From Paguma larvata (Eukaryota; Chordata; Mammalia; Carnivora; Viverridae): a stretch of DNA of 64,000 nucleotides. Position 1 is the stretch's first letter, and each line of letters starts with the position of its first letter. The DNA lies in the NCBI GenBank assembly GCA_030068075.1, contig CM057832.1:79268502-79332501 (forward strand). The letters run 5' to 3'. The position numbers and the translations under genes are program-made. A model generated the notes under the pieces. The model searched no databases and was not told the DNA's origin. It worked only from the letters and a program-made list of their open reading frames with translations. Shown here piece by piece: positions 38,159-50,769 of this stretch.

Positions 38159-38164
38159 CATAAT
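38159..38164 (+). repeat. Target-site duplication of the solo LTR, right copy
   Basis: cataat immediately after CCCCAGCA; identical to 36877-36882. Removing the LTR and one copy restores continuous sequence (ttaaaacataattctctg). Confidence 0.85.
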
Positions 38165-39799
38165 TCTCTGTTAAAAACTTCCTCAGCTTTCTATGTCTGA
38201 GTGAACCGAGATATTCAACATTTTGGAGGTTCAAACTACTCATATGCCTGGAAAGATAATTCAATAGGAAGTTCTATCCAGGAAAACAAACTGGTACTTC
38301 GCACTTGATAATGACCAACCAGAGGCACCCAAACGGCAGCTGCCTGGCTGGGAGAAGCAGTTAAGCTCCAAACTGCTCCCACTGAGGGCTTGGTCATTTG
38401 ACTCAGTCTTTGGCACTACCCTTCTTTCCTGCTGTCCTGTAGGTTGATTTCCAACACCCATATTTAGAATCTAGCCAACACTCAAGCTTGGCATTTTTTC
38501 ACCCTCTCAAGTCAATGGCTTGGATTCCATTCTAGAAACTCATCCCCATGGCCACATCCTGGGCTCTGTCATTCCTGAGAATTGTTCCACATCTGAAATT
38601 TCAATAAATTCCAATATATTCCCCTTTGCTCATTACCTCCAATTCTTCCAGCTTTTTCATTCCTTCACTACTGCCATGATTGGTTTTTGTTCTCAACATT
38701 CTCATTCCTTTGACCCTTCAACTTCCTGAGTTCCTCTCGACCTGAACTAATTCCTTTCCTTACTCATTCTGAGCGTGTTCAGTCAACTCGCCATGATTAT
38801 ACTTAGCTCGCTTGTCCTTGATCCTAAAAAGCATGTACCCCATAAACAGCCAGCCTTGGACCAACCCTCTAATGTAGCTTCTTTGTAACTTTTCCTCTCT
38901 TTTGGTTCTTTGGGAGAAGGATGGGGAAGCTTTTAAGAGAAAGTATCTCTCATTGAAATTGGGGTGAGCCATAATAGCCATAACAAGTACCTAACTTGAA
39001 AGGTGGAGTTCTGAGGAAGTACTTTCCAATTCTCTTCCATTTCTCTCCTTAAAAATAATTTCATAGCTTTCTATTCTGAAGATATTCTTCCCATTCTGAT
39101 AACTTGCATTCACTTTAAAACTCCTATAATGCCATCCCACTTTATGCAAACATCAATTAAACAAATATAAAAAATGATGATATAAAATTTAAGCACAATT
39201 CATGCACAAAATTAGAAATATGAATCCAAATATTTTAAGATTTCTTCAGGAACTGCACAATTGCCAAGGCAGTAGCCTGAGAATGGTGTACTGTGTTTAT
39301 GCTAGGTCCACATGGTTCAGTCTCTAGCAAGAAAAAAATACTCTCTTTCTTTTGTCAGGATTTTATGAATCATACACTTGTTTATATGCACAGTAACTTC
39401 TATGTCAGAGTTCAGTCACTATGTTACTGCCCTTTAACCATTGGCTGTCATTACAATTTAAAATTTTTTTGTATCCTATAACAACGTAACAATGTACGTA
39501 TTCATTAAATGGGGGCGCTGAGAGCAGTGCTAAAAACATACCTCAACATCAATTACTTTGGCATGGAACTTAGAAGTGAATGAACAAAATTCTAAATAAA
39601 ACCAAGCAACTGCCATGGCAGACTGTGTAGTTACTATAGACACAAGCAACATGGGAAATATCAGAAATAATGCTGAAATATATGTGCATAAATATATGGC
39701 ACAATGGCCAAAGATTTATGCACCCCGAGAATACAGCTCACATTCTTAATATTTATGCCTGTGGGGATTTTAGTCTTTTGAATTTTGTGAGTTTTTAAT

Positions 39800-40760
39800 T
39801 ATGTGTCTTGCAACCGCCTTTTGCTTAGAGATGCAGTCAGAGCCCATGTATGTAAGGAAATGGGCCTGAGCTGCATTTTTAAATAATATATTTGTTTCCT
39901 TGTGGTTTTTCTAATCAGAAAAGCCATCATTCTTGTTGCCTTGGAAAATTCTAAAATGTGTAAAGATGAAGAAATCACCTGGAGTCTCACCATCCAAAGG
40001 CCAACTTTACTAGCATTTTGACGGCTCCTTCACCGTTTTTTCCTCGATATTTTTACATAGTGTATATGTAAAAAATTATTATATGAATGTATTATATTTA
40101 TATAATAAATTGCATATGCGTACAACTTTGTATGTTAATATTTTTCTTAATCTTAAATCAGGATTTATCAGGTCACTAAGAACCACCTATTGACATTATA
40201 CAGGCTGCAAAGTATCTCATCATACGATTATAACATATTTAATTAGTAATACTCCTAATACTAAAACATTAGGTACTTCCCAAGTTTTGTCATTACAAAT
40301 AATTCAGTGATGAGTATTCTTGGATATGAATTTTATCCCTAGTTGATTTATTTTTCTCTGAGGAAGTTTCTTAGAAGGAAAATTATTAGATCAAATAGTA
40401 TCTTGATATACGTTGCCAAATTCTTTTCCAGTAAGATTAAAACAATTTACAATCTTTCTGGCAACAGATAAAAGTATCCATTTTACCCCATCTTCACCCC
40501 ATTAAGCGTTATTTCTAAAAATATTGCCAATTTTATTAGCAAATATTGTTATTCTTTTAATTCAGATCTTTTATTAATTCTAAATAATATATTTACAAAT
40601 AGCTAAATTTATTAGCTAGTTATTTATATTTCCTGCTTTGTAAATTGTCTATATATGTCCTTTAGTCATTCCTCTAGGGTTTGAACATTTTCCATTCCAA
40701 TATGTATAAGTTCTTTATGTATTAGGCATTAATCCATAAGACATCATATTTTCTTTTTTT
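39800..40760 (-). mobile_element. Old L1/HAL1-like fragment
   Basis: Words like atgagtattcttggatatg, cttagaaggaaaattattagatcaaa, gttgccaaattcttttcc and ataagttctttatgtattaggcatta resemble antisense L1M/HAL1 ORF2 and 3' UTR. Highly AT-rich and diverged. Confidence 0.45.
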
Positions 40761-41044
40761 ATGGTTTAAATGTCATTTTTAATGAGAAAAAATAAATAAG
40801 AATATGACATGTAATAAAGGTAGTATCATGAATCCTGTACTTCCCTAAATTGGCTATATCACTGTTTCAAAAACTTTTGATTACTCGCACCTGTTCATTC
40901 TTTGAAAAAATTCTTAGAGTCTTACAGTCCTAACAGAAAACAAAATCCATTGGGATTTTCAATTAATTAAATGTATGAATCTAATTCTTAATTGACTTAG
41001 TTTTCCAGTCTCCTAAAATGGTTTTTATTCCTTTGTATACAAGA

Positions 41045-41485
41045 TTTCTGTCTCAGTTACCTTTGGGTGTATTTTTTTTTTTAATAAACTTAATGGCTTC
41101 AAACAACCATATATTACTATCTTCTTGGAATCTTTCATGGGTTGCAGTCAGATGGCATCTGCAGCTGCAGTCTAGGCTCAGCAGGGCTGTATGTCCAAGA
41201 TGGCTTCCTCACCCATCCGCCAAGCTCATCAGCATTCCTCCTCATGGCCTCTCCTCCCAGCAGAGGACCTCGATTTCTTACATGGTAGCTCAGAGCTCCA
41301 AGAGTTGGAAGCAGTCTTCTTCAATCTAGTCTAGATCTGGCATTGTGTCACTTGCCGTGTTCTGTTGATCAAATCAGTTACCTGACAGTTCGGATTCAGA
41401 AGATGGAGGATCATTCGCCTTGTCCTGGGGAAGTGGCCTGTGGAAAGTCCGCCATCTTTGGAGACAAACTACCGACCACACTGTC
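41045..41485 (-). mobile_element. MaLR/ERVL-like LTR, copy B
   Basis: ttgcagtcagatggcatctgc, gtccaagatggcttcctcacc, ccaagagttggaagcagtc and cttgccgtgttctgttgatcaaatc occur in the order found in copies A (28,995) and C (53,395). Confidence 0.5.
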
Positions 41486-42286
41486 TTTATTGATCTGTAT
41501 TCGGTCCAGAATTTTCTTCACAAAGGAATTTGAAATTTGTGTTGCTATAGTAATTTGTATGTTTTTTCTCATAATTTACTAAGCAGTTAGTGCTGATACG
41601 AAGCAAAGATCTTGTTTTTTTGATATACTTATTTTGTATTCAATTGCCTTACTAAATGGTCTTATTTATTCTAATTACTTCTCAGTTTAATATTTTAGTT
41701 CTCCTAAGAGGATAATCATACTCTCTGAAAATAAAGATGACCTTTTTTCTCTTTTTCAATATTTAAATCTCTTACCTATTGTACCAGTCAGGACTTTCAG
41801 AACAAGACTAATAGGAAGCAGCCATGTTTCATTTCTGTTGTATAATTTTTTAAGTACAAGTATATTGAAGTTATAAACTAGACATATTTTATCAACACAC
41901 ACATCTCCCAGAGCTAAATTAAACTACTTACTTTTATGTGTCAGTGCAATACAAATGAATAGAAAGGTGGGTTTTTATTCCACATAAATTGAATTCAGGG
42001 AAGGGGACAATAAAAAAAGATGAGAAAGAAAATAACTAATATATTTTGGACACTGTAATATTTTCTTCCTGAAATCTATAAACTTCCAAAAATAAATCAT
42101 AACCATAAAACATTCCATTGACTCCCACAAAGAACCAATATCTCTAAGTAAATATAAAACATCATAAATTTCTGCAATTTGTCCTTTCTTCCCAAGCTTG
42201 ACTCTTTATACTAGAAGTAAAGAATCATTTTAAGTACATAAATAAATAGGTATTAGAATAAGGCTCGTCAGCCATCTGATACTCAC

Positions 42287-42344
42287 GAATGGCTGATATT
42301 CATACGGTGGAGCATAGTCTTCAGCATATGTTGTCAATGCACAC
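42287..42344 (-). CDS. CFAP95: CFAP95 (C9orf135) penultimate coding exon
   Basis: Seen: a 58-nt exon on the minus strand between an acceptor ending in ccctcttag and a strong gtgagt donor. Its first base G completes the Leu codon begun in the exon at 62997-63065, and the rest reads CALTTYAEDYAPPYEYQPF, ending exactly on a codon boundary. Known: the peptide corresponds to the remembered human CFAP95 stretch CALTTYSEDYVPPYDYQP, rich in Tyr and Pro as in many microtubule inner proteins. Inferred: frame compatibility on both sides and the matching peptide make this a true exon, although it is far too short to stand out as an open frame. It is separated from the upstream exon by about 20.6 kb of intron and from the terminal exon by about 17.9 kb. 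A SINE inserted about 140 bp upstream of its acceptor. Confidence 0.9.
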
Positions 42345-42484
42345 CTAAGAGGGATGAGTCAATATTTGAGAAAAGAATGACTCCAAAAAGAATGATATTT
42401 AAAATGTTTAGTGTTATGTACTTTATATAAAATCAAAACATTTCAAGGAGGATTGACCCTAAAAAAAATTTTTAAAGCTACAAC

Positions 42485-42703
42485 CGGGGCACCTGGGTGG
42501 CTCAGTCGGTTGAGCTTCCAACTTTGGCTCAGGTCATGAACTCAAGGTTTATGGGTTCAAGCCCCACACCGGCCTTTGTGCTGACAGCAAGGAGCCTGCT
42601 TGGGATTCTCTGTCTCCCTGTCTCTCTGCCCCTCCCACGCTTGTGTTCATTTTCTCTCTCACTCCCTCTCTCAAAAATAAACAAACATTAAAAAAAAAAA
42701 AAC
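42485..42703 (+). mobile_element. Carnivore tRNA-Lys SINE
   Basis: Head ggggcacctgggtggctcag, 12-A tail. Short target duplication ctacaac at 42478-42484 and 42704-42710. About 140 bp upstream of the acceptor of the exon at 42287-42344, in antisense orientation to the gene. Confidence 0.93.
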
Positions 42704-43364
42704 CTACAACTGTCTGAGATGTTATTTATATCATTATCTACAACTATAGGATGCCCTTCCTTCAATTACTTCCAATTCAGCACCATTTACTACTCTCCCG
42801 TACTAATGATATGCTACCAATCCCAAGTCCCTGAGCTTAGGTGCATTCCAGACTTTTGGGATTCTCTTTATCATATGCTTTCTGTCTTTCAAATGTTTCT
42901 GACCCTATGCCCCATGTTCTCTGCTAGATGACAGCTGAAAAAGATAATAGAAGACAACCAGGTGGACTGAGATTATATAGCTTCCCCAACCTCCACCCCA
43001 TTAAACACATAGCAATGCTGAATAAATACATCCTTCCTCCCCCAAGTCTACAAGCATAGCCAAGCTCCAAAGGGAAACCCTGAGATGCCAGAAATGAAGA
43101 AGATGCTCACTAGAATGGCAAGCCATAAGATGATGTGCCAAGGATAGAAGGCGGAGTATGAACTGCATATGAAGGGCTGGAGACATGGCCTTGGGTTCAC
43201 AGAAGGCAAAGAGCTAAACTCCTACTTACAGCCAGGAGTCTGTAAAGTCTGTAACCTCATCTAAAAAAAAACAAAGAAACTCCAGCCACCAGTCCAGAGA
43301 AACTTGCAAGAGAGCTTCTCTGTTTAGAACTCAGGGTGGGACAAAAATTATTCTCCTATGAGAT

Positions 43365-43410
43365 ATAATTAAATAAAATAATTAAATAAATTAAATAAAT
43401 AAAGCCCTAC
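43365..43410 (+). repeat. AT-rich AATAAATTAA low-complexity tract
   Basis: Imperfect repeats of aattaaataa. Confidence 0.8.
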
Positions 43411-43869
43411 TTCTATTTCTGGCAGTGTTATGGGACTAGACGACCAAGGAACTCTTCTGAGAATTGCACACCTAAAAATATTGGGTACCAGGAAATTTAA
43501 ACATTTTAATGCATGGCTATGCTGGTGACAAAGAGAATTCAATAAGTAAAAGAATTCCAAAATAATAAGGAAGTAACACTCAGAATAGTTATTGGGTACA
43601 GGTGCTACTATTTTACCTGGTGATAACCACCAGTTCCTGCTGGGCTTTCATGGTGTGATTTCCAGAGTAGCAGTATTAGCATTACCCAGAATCTTGCTAA
43701 GAATACAAACACGTGGGTCCCAACCTCAATCTGCTGAGGTAGAAAACTGAGGGTAGGGCCCTGTGGTCTGTGTTAACAAGCCCTCTAAGTGATGCTCCTG
43801 CACACTCAAGTTTGAATACTGGCAGTTAAAAGCGCAAAAATTAGAAATGTAATTTTCAAACTAGCAAGT

Positions 43870-44530
43870 AAATTTTTAAATTTTTTTAAATTTGTATTAT
43901 TTTTTTAAATCCAAGCTAGTCAATGTATAGTAATGGTTTCAGGAGTAGAATTTACATATCACTTACATATAACACCCAGTGCTCATCCCAACAAGTGCCC
44001 TCCTTACTTCCCGTTATCCATCTATCCCATCCTCCCACCCAACACCCCTCCATCAACCCTCAGTCTGTTCTCTGTATTTAAGAATCTCTTATGGTTTGCC
44101 TCCTTCTCTATTTTTATCTTATTTTTCCTTCCTTTCCCCTATATTCATCTGTTTTGTTTCTTAAATTCCATATATGAGTGAAAACATATATCTGTCTTTC
44201 TCTGAATGACTTATCTCACTTAGCATAAAACACTCTAATTCCATCCATGTTGTTGCAAATGGCAAGATTTCATTCTTTTTAAATCACTGAGTAATATTCA
44301 TTGCGTATAATAACACATCATCTTTACCCGCTTATCAGTCGATGGACATTTGGGCTCTTTACATAATTTGGCTATTGTTGGTAGTGCTGCTATAAACATT
44401 GGGGTGCATGCGCCCCTTTGAATCAGCATTTTTGCTTCCTTTGGATAAATACCTAGTAGTGCGATTGCTGGATTGTAGGGTAGTTTTATTTTTAATTTTT
44501 TGAGGACGCTCCATACTGTTGCAAGGAAGT
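43870..44530 (-). mobile_element. 5'-truncated carnivore L1
   Basis: Reverse-strand translation near 44298-44555 gives VLKKLKIKLPYNPAIALLG then CTPMFIAALPTIAK and KCPSTDKRVK, the ORF2 C-terminus. Plus-strand acacccagtgctcatcccaac is the 3' UTR. A degenerate target duplication may be gcaagtaaatttttaaa (43864-43880) against gcaaggaagttttttaaa (44521-44538). Confidence 0.85.
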
Positions 44531-44589
44531 TTTTTAAAGACCAATATAATAACAAGAAAAGAAGAAAAGGAAGAAAGGAATATCATTTT

Positions 44590-45060
44590 TTCTCATAAGA
44601 CAAATTAAAATCATAAAAATGAAATTAAATGTCTTTGCAAATACAATGAAAGTAAAGGGGTTAAGCTCATCAGTGAAAATATTTTCTCAGACTTAAACTG
44701 AATATCAAAGTGTATTATATAGTACAACTCTATGCGTCTATACCTAGAATAAATTATTTTCAAAGAAAGTTTGAAAATAAAAGGATATAAAAAGATATAT
44801 CCAGGAAATATTAATCAAAAGCAAGTTAGTATTCTTATATTAATATCAAATGCAATTGACTCTGAGTCAAAAGTTATTAGTTATAAAGATCATTACCTAT
44901 TGATTAAAGGAACAAGCACCAGAAAGATCCTAAGTCAATAAACCTAACAACACAGAATGTGTAAGTCAAAAAATGACAGAATCACAAAGATAAAATGACC
45001 AATCTGCAGTCAGAACAAGATTGCTACACATTCCTAGATCCTTTGGTTCCTTAAACCCAA
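44590..45060 (+). mobile_element. Old L1M/HAL1-like ORF2 fragment
   Basis: atatccaggaaatattaatcaaaagcaagttagt, followed by caaatgcaattgactctgagtcaaaagttatta, resembles an ORF2 segment of old L1. Diverged. Confidence 0.4.
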
Positions 45061-45919
45061 ATATCTACATATATCCTCTAAAACCATAGAGAACAACAGC
45101 AAAAGCAAATAAAGTCACACAATCACCCATGCCTAGTGCATAACAGAGAAAACTATACACTTCAGTGTACATGTAGGTGGGAGAAAAATCCAAAATCAGT
45201 AGAGCCACATCCAGAGCCCGAACTGGAGCAAAATCAGGTGGGTATTACAGGGAAGAGAGGAGAGGGTGGCAAGTCCCTAATGGGGAAGGAACACAGAAGA
45301 CATCACCCCCAGAAAAGAGAGCATCCTTCACTGATGGGGAAATACGGAGAACAAGTCTGTGATTAGAGGATCTGAAGATTGGCTTTCCAAGAAAGGGGCT
45401 TGGAAAGTATTAAAGACCACAGTGGCAGTCTTGGTAAGGTGCTGCCTCTGGGAAAGTGGGAAGCAGATAGCAAGGTAAAGAAAAATAAGAATTCAAGCTC
45501 AGAAATGAGAGGTTCTAGAACACCATTTTCAAAAAAGATGCCTTCAATGAAATATAGATCACTTCACTGTTCCAACAGTAGAGGGCACTCTTGAACTAAG
45601 AGATTAAGAAAACTGCTCAAACTTCTCACTCCCCCTCCTTAGAATTACCTGATTGCTGCTTGGCCTGGAAAATTCATCATACAATAAACAGAGTAGTGCA
45701 ATATCACTATGAGGAGAAAACAGTAAATGAAAATCAAAACTAAGCCAATGAAAACCCTTTCCATAAACATTCCTGAATAGTCACAGAAGTCCTTCATCAG
45801 TGAAATGGATTCTATTCTATGAATTGGAGATTCTAGAAAATGCAGTAAAACAGGAAAAAGAAGCATAATAACTGGAATGAAAGAAACAAAATTCTCATTT
45901 TCCACATATAAGATTGTCT

Positions 45920-46960
45920 ACATTTAAAAAATCCAAGAGAATCTACAAATCATAGCAACAGGGAAGTTTCAGGGAGGTTGTTGGATACAAGATCAATATA
46001 CAAAAATAGCATACCCACACACTAGCAACAAGAAATTCGAAAGCATAATTAAAGTAGAAATATCTCATTTATAACTGCAATAAAATCTCTAATGTTCCTA
46101 CATGAATGCATCTAATAGATTCAAAGGACATTTATGACTAAAATTTTTAAATTTGCTGAAGGGCATAAAACAACCCCTTTATTTATAGATGACTACTCAA
46201 TATATGCATTACATACATATGTGTGTATGTATAATTTCTAAACGGTTTACAATCTGACATTTTATGTATAACTCTTGATTAAATTATAATTTGAAATTTC
46301 TATCACTCAAAAGACACAATAAACAGTGTTACAAGAGAATTCATAGACAAGAAGGTATTTATTGTAAAATTAACTCAAATAATATTAGTATCCAGAATAA
46401 ATAAAAAATTCTTAGAAATCAATAAAAGACAATATCCTACAGAAAAATGGACTAAGGCTATAAATAGTTCACAGCAGAAGAAACCAAAATGGCTAATAAA
46501 TATCTGAAAACAAATTCAAGCTTAAATTCAGTTTAAATTCAGTAGTGAAATGCAAAGTAAAACAATAAGGTACCATTTTATACCTATTTGGTAAAAATTG
46601 AAAATCTCTGCAATGTTTATAAGGATATTAAATATGAGCGCATTCATACATTACTAATGGCAGTATCTTACAAAACTGAAGGTGCATATATCTTAATAAC
46701 CAGCAATTACATTTCTGAGTATTAAGAAACCCTTGCATATATATTCAAGGAGACATATATAATATTCAATGCAGCCTTATTGGAAACAGTGAAAATTTGG
46801 AAGCTAATGTCTATCACTATGGTGAATATATTGAATTACTCTATAAGTAATGATAAATAGTCTTTAAAAAAATAAGAAGCAAATATGGCAAAGATATCAA
46901 CTTACATTATAATTAAGAAATAAGTAATGGAGGTCTGAAGAGTATTTAAATGGAAATATT
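45920..46960 (+). mobile_element. Old L1M/HAL1-like ORF2 to 3' fragment
   Basis: gttggatacaagatcaatatac, cacactagcaacaagaaatt, agtatccagaataaataaaa and aagaaaccaaaatggctaata follow the order of L1 ORF2. No open frame remains. Confidence 0.55.
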
Positions 46961-48272
46961 CCATAATCTTAAAATGTTTAAGTGTTAATAGATGAGAGTA
47001 AACTTATTTCTCTACCCCATTCTCACCCAAAGTTATGACTCAAATGATATAATTGTCAGTCAAATAGAGTGTTGCTTTGGGCAGGCCAGACTTGCAAGGC
47101 AGCAGTGAGCATCTTTCGAACCACTTAAAGCAGGCGGAAACCCATTCCATCAAGCTCATGCCCTTATCCCTTTCTTCATTATCCAGAGTCTGATACAAGG
47201 AAGACACCGAGAAATATGAATTAAAAAATAAAGCAGTAAAAATAAAATTAGAATATGAAAAGATAAAAATTTTCTACAAAATTCAAAATAAATAAAGGTA
47301 GAGGGTTAAAATACTGTTATCTTTTTGAAAATGCAATGTGGCTCAACAAAATGGAAACTTTTATAACACTGAATGAGGCCTTTCAGTCAGTCAGCTATAA
47401 ACAATTTGTGATCACCCCCAGGCCCCCAGCATTTTAATCTGAAAACAGGGCAACAATCTTGAAGTGATGTATTTTGTCCAATTTGAAACAAGTTGGTCAT
47501 TTGAAAATAAAACTATATGGAAAATCGCCATAGATCTTCCTCTTCGATATCAATTGAAGGATATAGCCAAATAAAGAATATAATGAAAGAATAAATCATT
47601 ATAAGAGAAATGGCCTTCAGAGAAACTCAAGAAAGCAAGAGATGAGAAAACTAAGGGAGGCATGTGTTCTAGGTGCAAGGAAGAGGTGTCCTGGCTCATA
47701 CATAGACCTCTCTGGGGGTTTTTGGAACAGATTAATGTCAGTGCTCCAGTCTATTATGACAGCTAACAGTGACATTAGCGCATTGTCCGGAATCACCTCA
47801 AGCAAGCCTTGTGCCATGTGTCCCTGCTCTACCATTCCATCACTACCCATAGCTGATGGGTCTAAACATCAGCCCCCAGTTCAGATTCCATCAGGGCTTT
47901 GCCGTGGGATTTCTTACTAGAGATGAATGGGAAAGGTTCAGTCCCACTTCTGTGATAAAACCATGGGCTGTGAAGTCCCTCCCCTCAGAAGGAGAAAAGG
48001 AAGCCAACAGGGAGAGAATCCTGGTCCCAATTCTAAGAGTCTTGGAAGCCCAGCTCTTCCAAGGGCTTTCCCAGAGTTCCATCAAGTAATTCAAACTCTT
48101 ATAATAAACTCTCCTTTTGGTTCAAGGTAATTTTAATTGTGCGGTTTTTTACTTACAACTGAAAGAGTTCCACTATAATCAGGCAGTCAGAATCTGAGGC
48201 CATTGATTATTGTAATCTTATAACTAACTCACACACTCTGAACAACATTCTGATTATATGTTGCCTTCCTAT

Positions 48273-48275
<3 letters not shown>

Positions 48276-48309
<34 letters not shown>
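48276..48309 (+). repeat. Poly(T) tract of 34
   Basis: Uninterrupted T run with no recognisable SINE or L1 body next to it. Possibly an orphan reverse-strand A tail or simple expansion. Confidence 0.95.
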
Positions 48310-48312
<3 letters not shown>

Positions 48313-49627
48313 GAGAGAATCCTTTTGTGAGGCTGACATGACTGGTATGCTTGAACATTTTATTTCCTTTTATAAATTAACTAATTAGAATACTGGCTTT
48401 TCTTGTGAGTTTAACGAGCATAAGTCAATCTCCATGAGTCAGATAAATTCTGAAGCACAGATAAAATTGTCTTTCTGGAAACGTAAAACTGAAGACCAGA
48501 TGCTGATAAATTTACCAATATAATGCCATGCTGTAAGAACATTTGGAAAGTGGACAGCTGGCTTTTGCCCAGTACCACCCACAGTTTGCCACACATGCCC
48601 TCTTCAACCTTTAATGGTTGTAAGGTAGAGAACTACTAAAGATGTTCTGCAAGGTGAAAAAGGAAAAGAAGTCTGATATTGAAGTTTTTATTAAAGCCAT
48701 GGTATTAATTAAAATGCCTACAACTGCACTAACCTCTATGGTAACATGTGTGGATCTATGACAAGAGGAAATACCAAACCCAGGGAATCATAGTTTCTTA
48801 AACCTGGAAGAACTTTAAAGGTTAACCACTTCTTTTCTGTTTTGTCTAGAGGACAAGCAGGTATTTTCTTACCCAGCTTCCTGGCAGCCAGAACAAGGGC
48901 ATGTGACATCTACTCAGCAAATCAGATGGTCCCACCTAAGAATCTGAATCTGAGTAAGTGACTCAAAAAAGCAGAGAATTAATTTGCAATTAATCCCATT
49001 TCTGGCAACAGTAGAAGCAGCATCTGTTATTCAGGATGAGGAGGGACCCCATGGCTATGGATTCTACTCGACTCTGTGTGGTAGGAGGGAAGGGGAGGTT
49101 ACAACCACTCTGAGAAGTTCTATCTCATTCTTAACAGAAATCATCATTCTTTTTAAGTCTTGGATTGAGCTGAGAATTCCTCTTCCTTCTACTTGCGGAA
49201 TGAAGCCACACAGAGCAAATCCGACAGTTCTTCCACATCTGCTGAAAGCCGCCCGGCCCCTTTTTTAATCTGCCACTAATTTACTCTCAAACTTCCCCAG
49301 CTGTGTAATTCTCATCTCAATATGTTAAGTTAATTTTACTTCTTGTGAAAAGTTCTCTTGGAGACTTCTGTTCCACTCTGGTCTCAGGAGATTTTTCTCC
49401 CAACCTGCAGCACAGCTGGCTTATTGGCGAGCCTTCCTCACGGGGATAACCGCCACTGCTCTCACTGAAGGATTTTCTATTTTGGGGGGTCCCTTATCTC
49501 TCTCTACCTTTGTTTACTCCGTAGTTTTTTAAATAATTAACATAGAATGTTATAGTTTCAGGTGTACCATATAATGATTCAATGATTCTATACATTACTC
49601 AGTGCTCATCAAGGTAAGTGTGTTCTT

Positions 49628-49848
49628 TTTTTTTAATTTTCTTTTAACATTTATTTATTTTTGAAAGACAGAGAGATAGAGCATGAGCAGGGGAAGGGCA
49701 GAGAGAGAGGCAGACACAGAATCTGAAACAGGCTCCAGGCTCTGAGCCATCAGCACAGAGCCCGACGCGGGGCTCGAACTCACAGACCACAAGATCAGGA
49801 CCTGAGCCGAAGTCGGCTGCTCAACCGACTGAGCCACCCAGGCGCCCC
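49628..49848 (-). mobile_element. Carnivore tRNA-Lys SINE
   Basis: Well preserved (antisense head gactgagccacccaggcgcccc). Perfect 17-bp target duplication aaggtaagtgtgttctt at 49611-49627 and 49849-49865. Confidence 0.96.
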
Positions 49849-49953
49849 AAGGTAAGTGTGTTCTTAATCCCTTTTATCTATTTCACTAATCCTCCCACTG
49901 ACCTCCCCTGTGGCAACTACTAGTTAGTTCTTTGTATGTAAGAGCTGGTTTTT

Positions 49954-50165
49954 GGGGCACCTGGATGGTTCAGTTGGTTAAGCGGCCGACTTCAGCTCAG
50001 GTCATGTTCTCATGGTCTGTGAGTTCGAGCCCCGCATCGGGCTCTGTGCTGGCAGCTCAGAGCCTGGAGCCTGTTTCAGATTCTGTATCTTCCTCTCTCT
50101 CTGCCCTTCCCCTGCTCATGCTATGTCTCTATGTCTCTCAAAAATAAATAAACGTTAAAAAAAAA
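49954..50165 (+). mobile_element. Carnivore tRNA-Lys SINE
   Basis: Well preserved. Target duplication agctggttttt at 49943-49953 and 50166-50176. Opposite orientation to the SINE 105 bp to its left. Confidence 0.96.
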
Positions 50166-50459
50166 AGCTGGTTTTTTGTTGTTGTTCATCTCTTTTTTGT
50201 TTGGTCATTTGTTTTGTTTCTTAAATTCCACCCGTGAATGAAATCATACCACATTTGTCCTTCTTTGACTTACTTCGACTTAGCATTTTACCGTCTAGGT
50301 CCATCCTAGAAATCAATCTCAAAGAAGTTAGAGGGCAAAGGTGGAAAGAACAGATGAAATGATGGACAATTTGAATCTGCTTTTACTCCTGATCCAAGCC
50401 AAGTCCTTGCTAAGTTTCCTTGCAGTTTGGAAGCAGTTCTCTCCTTCCATCAAGAACAC

Positions 50460-50590
50460 AGACTTAAAAACCCAGAGATTCTAGTCTCTGCTTGACCACC
50501 AAAAGGTCATAGGGTGTTGAGCAAGTCATTTAAACCCTCTGCATCTTATTTACCTCCATTAATATCTCTTCCATAAATACTTAGAGACTA
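50460..50590 (+). mobile_element. MIR SINE fragment
   Basis: gttgagcaagtcatttaaaccctctgcatc is the MIR core; diverged flanks. Confidence 0.6.
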
Positions 50591-50769
50591 GATGGATAGA
50601 TTAATTAATGAGAAATTAGATTCTTTGATTATCTCTGTGCTTTGATTTCCTTGTTTATAAAATTAAGAAAATGCCAACTCATATGACCTTGTATAAATGT
50701 TAGGAGTGGATAATGCATGTGAAATACTTTGAAGGAAATGGAGCACTCTACACAATTAAGCATGAAAGA

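Larger units (their letters stand above)
24399..42286 (-). other. CFAP95: Last intron of CFAP95 (about 17.9 kb)
   Basis: The span between the gtgagt donor at 42286 and the ccatag acceptor at 24399. It holds many repeats listed separately. Stretches in which I recognise nothing are about 24,400-25,200, 25,445-25,900, 26,820-28,990, 29,555-30,915, 31,560-33,730, 34,580-36,550 (apart from an L1-like tail near 36,000-36,070) and 38,165-39,800. These are AT-rich non-coding DNA with short stop-limited frames. Confidence 0.85.
49527..50310 (-). mobile_element. Carnivore L1 3' UTR fragment with two SINE insertions
   Basis: agaatgttatagtttcaggtg, tctatacattactcagtgctcatc, ggcaactactagttagttc and ttaaattccacccgtgaatgaaatc are the antisense L1 3' UTR in order. 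They are separated by SINEs at 49628-49848 and 49954-50165. Confidence 0.8.

Noticed and set aside
45645..45905. 86-codon minus-strand frame with hydrophobic segments resembling membrane helices
   Set aside because: Hydrophobicity follows from the T-rich strand. No homolog recognised, no splice context, and it is flanked by old L1 fragments.
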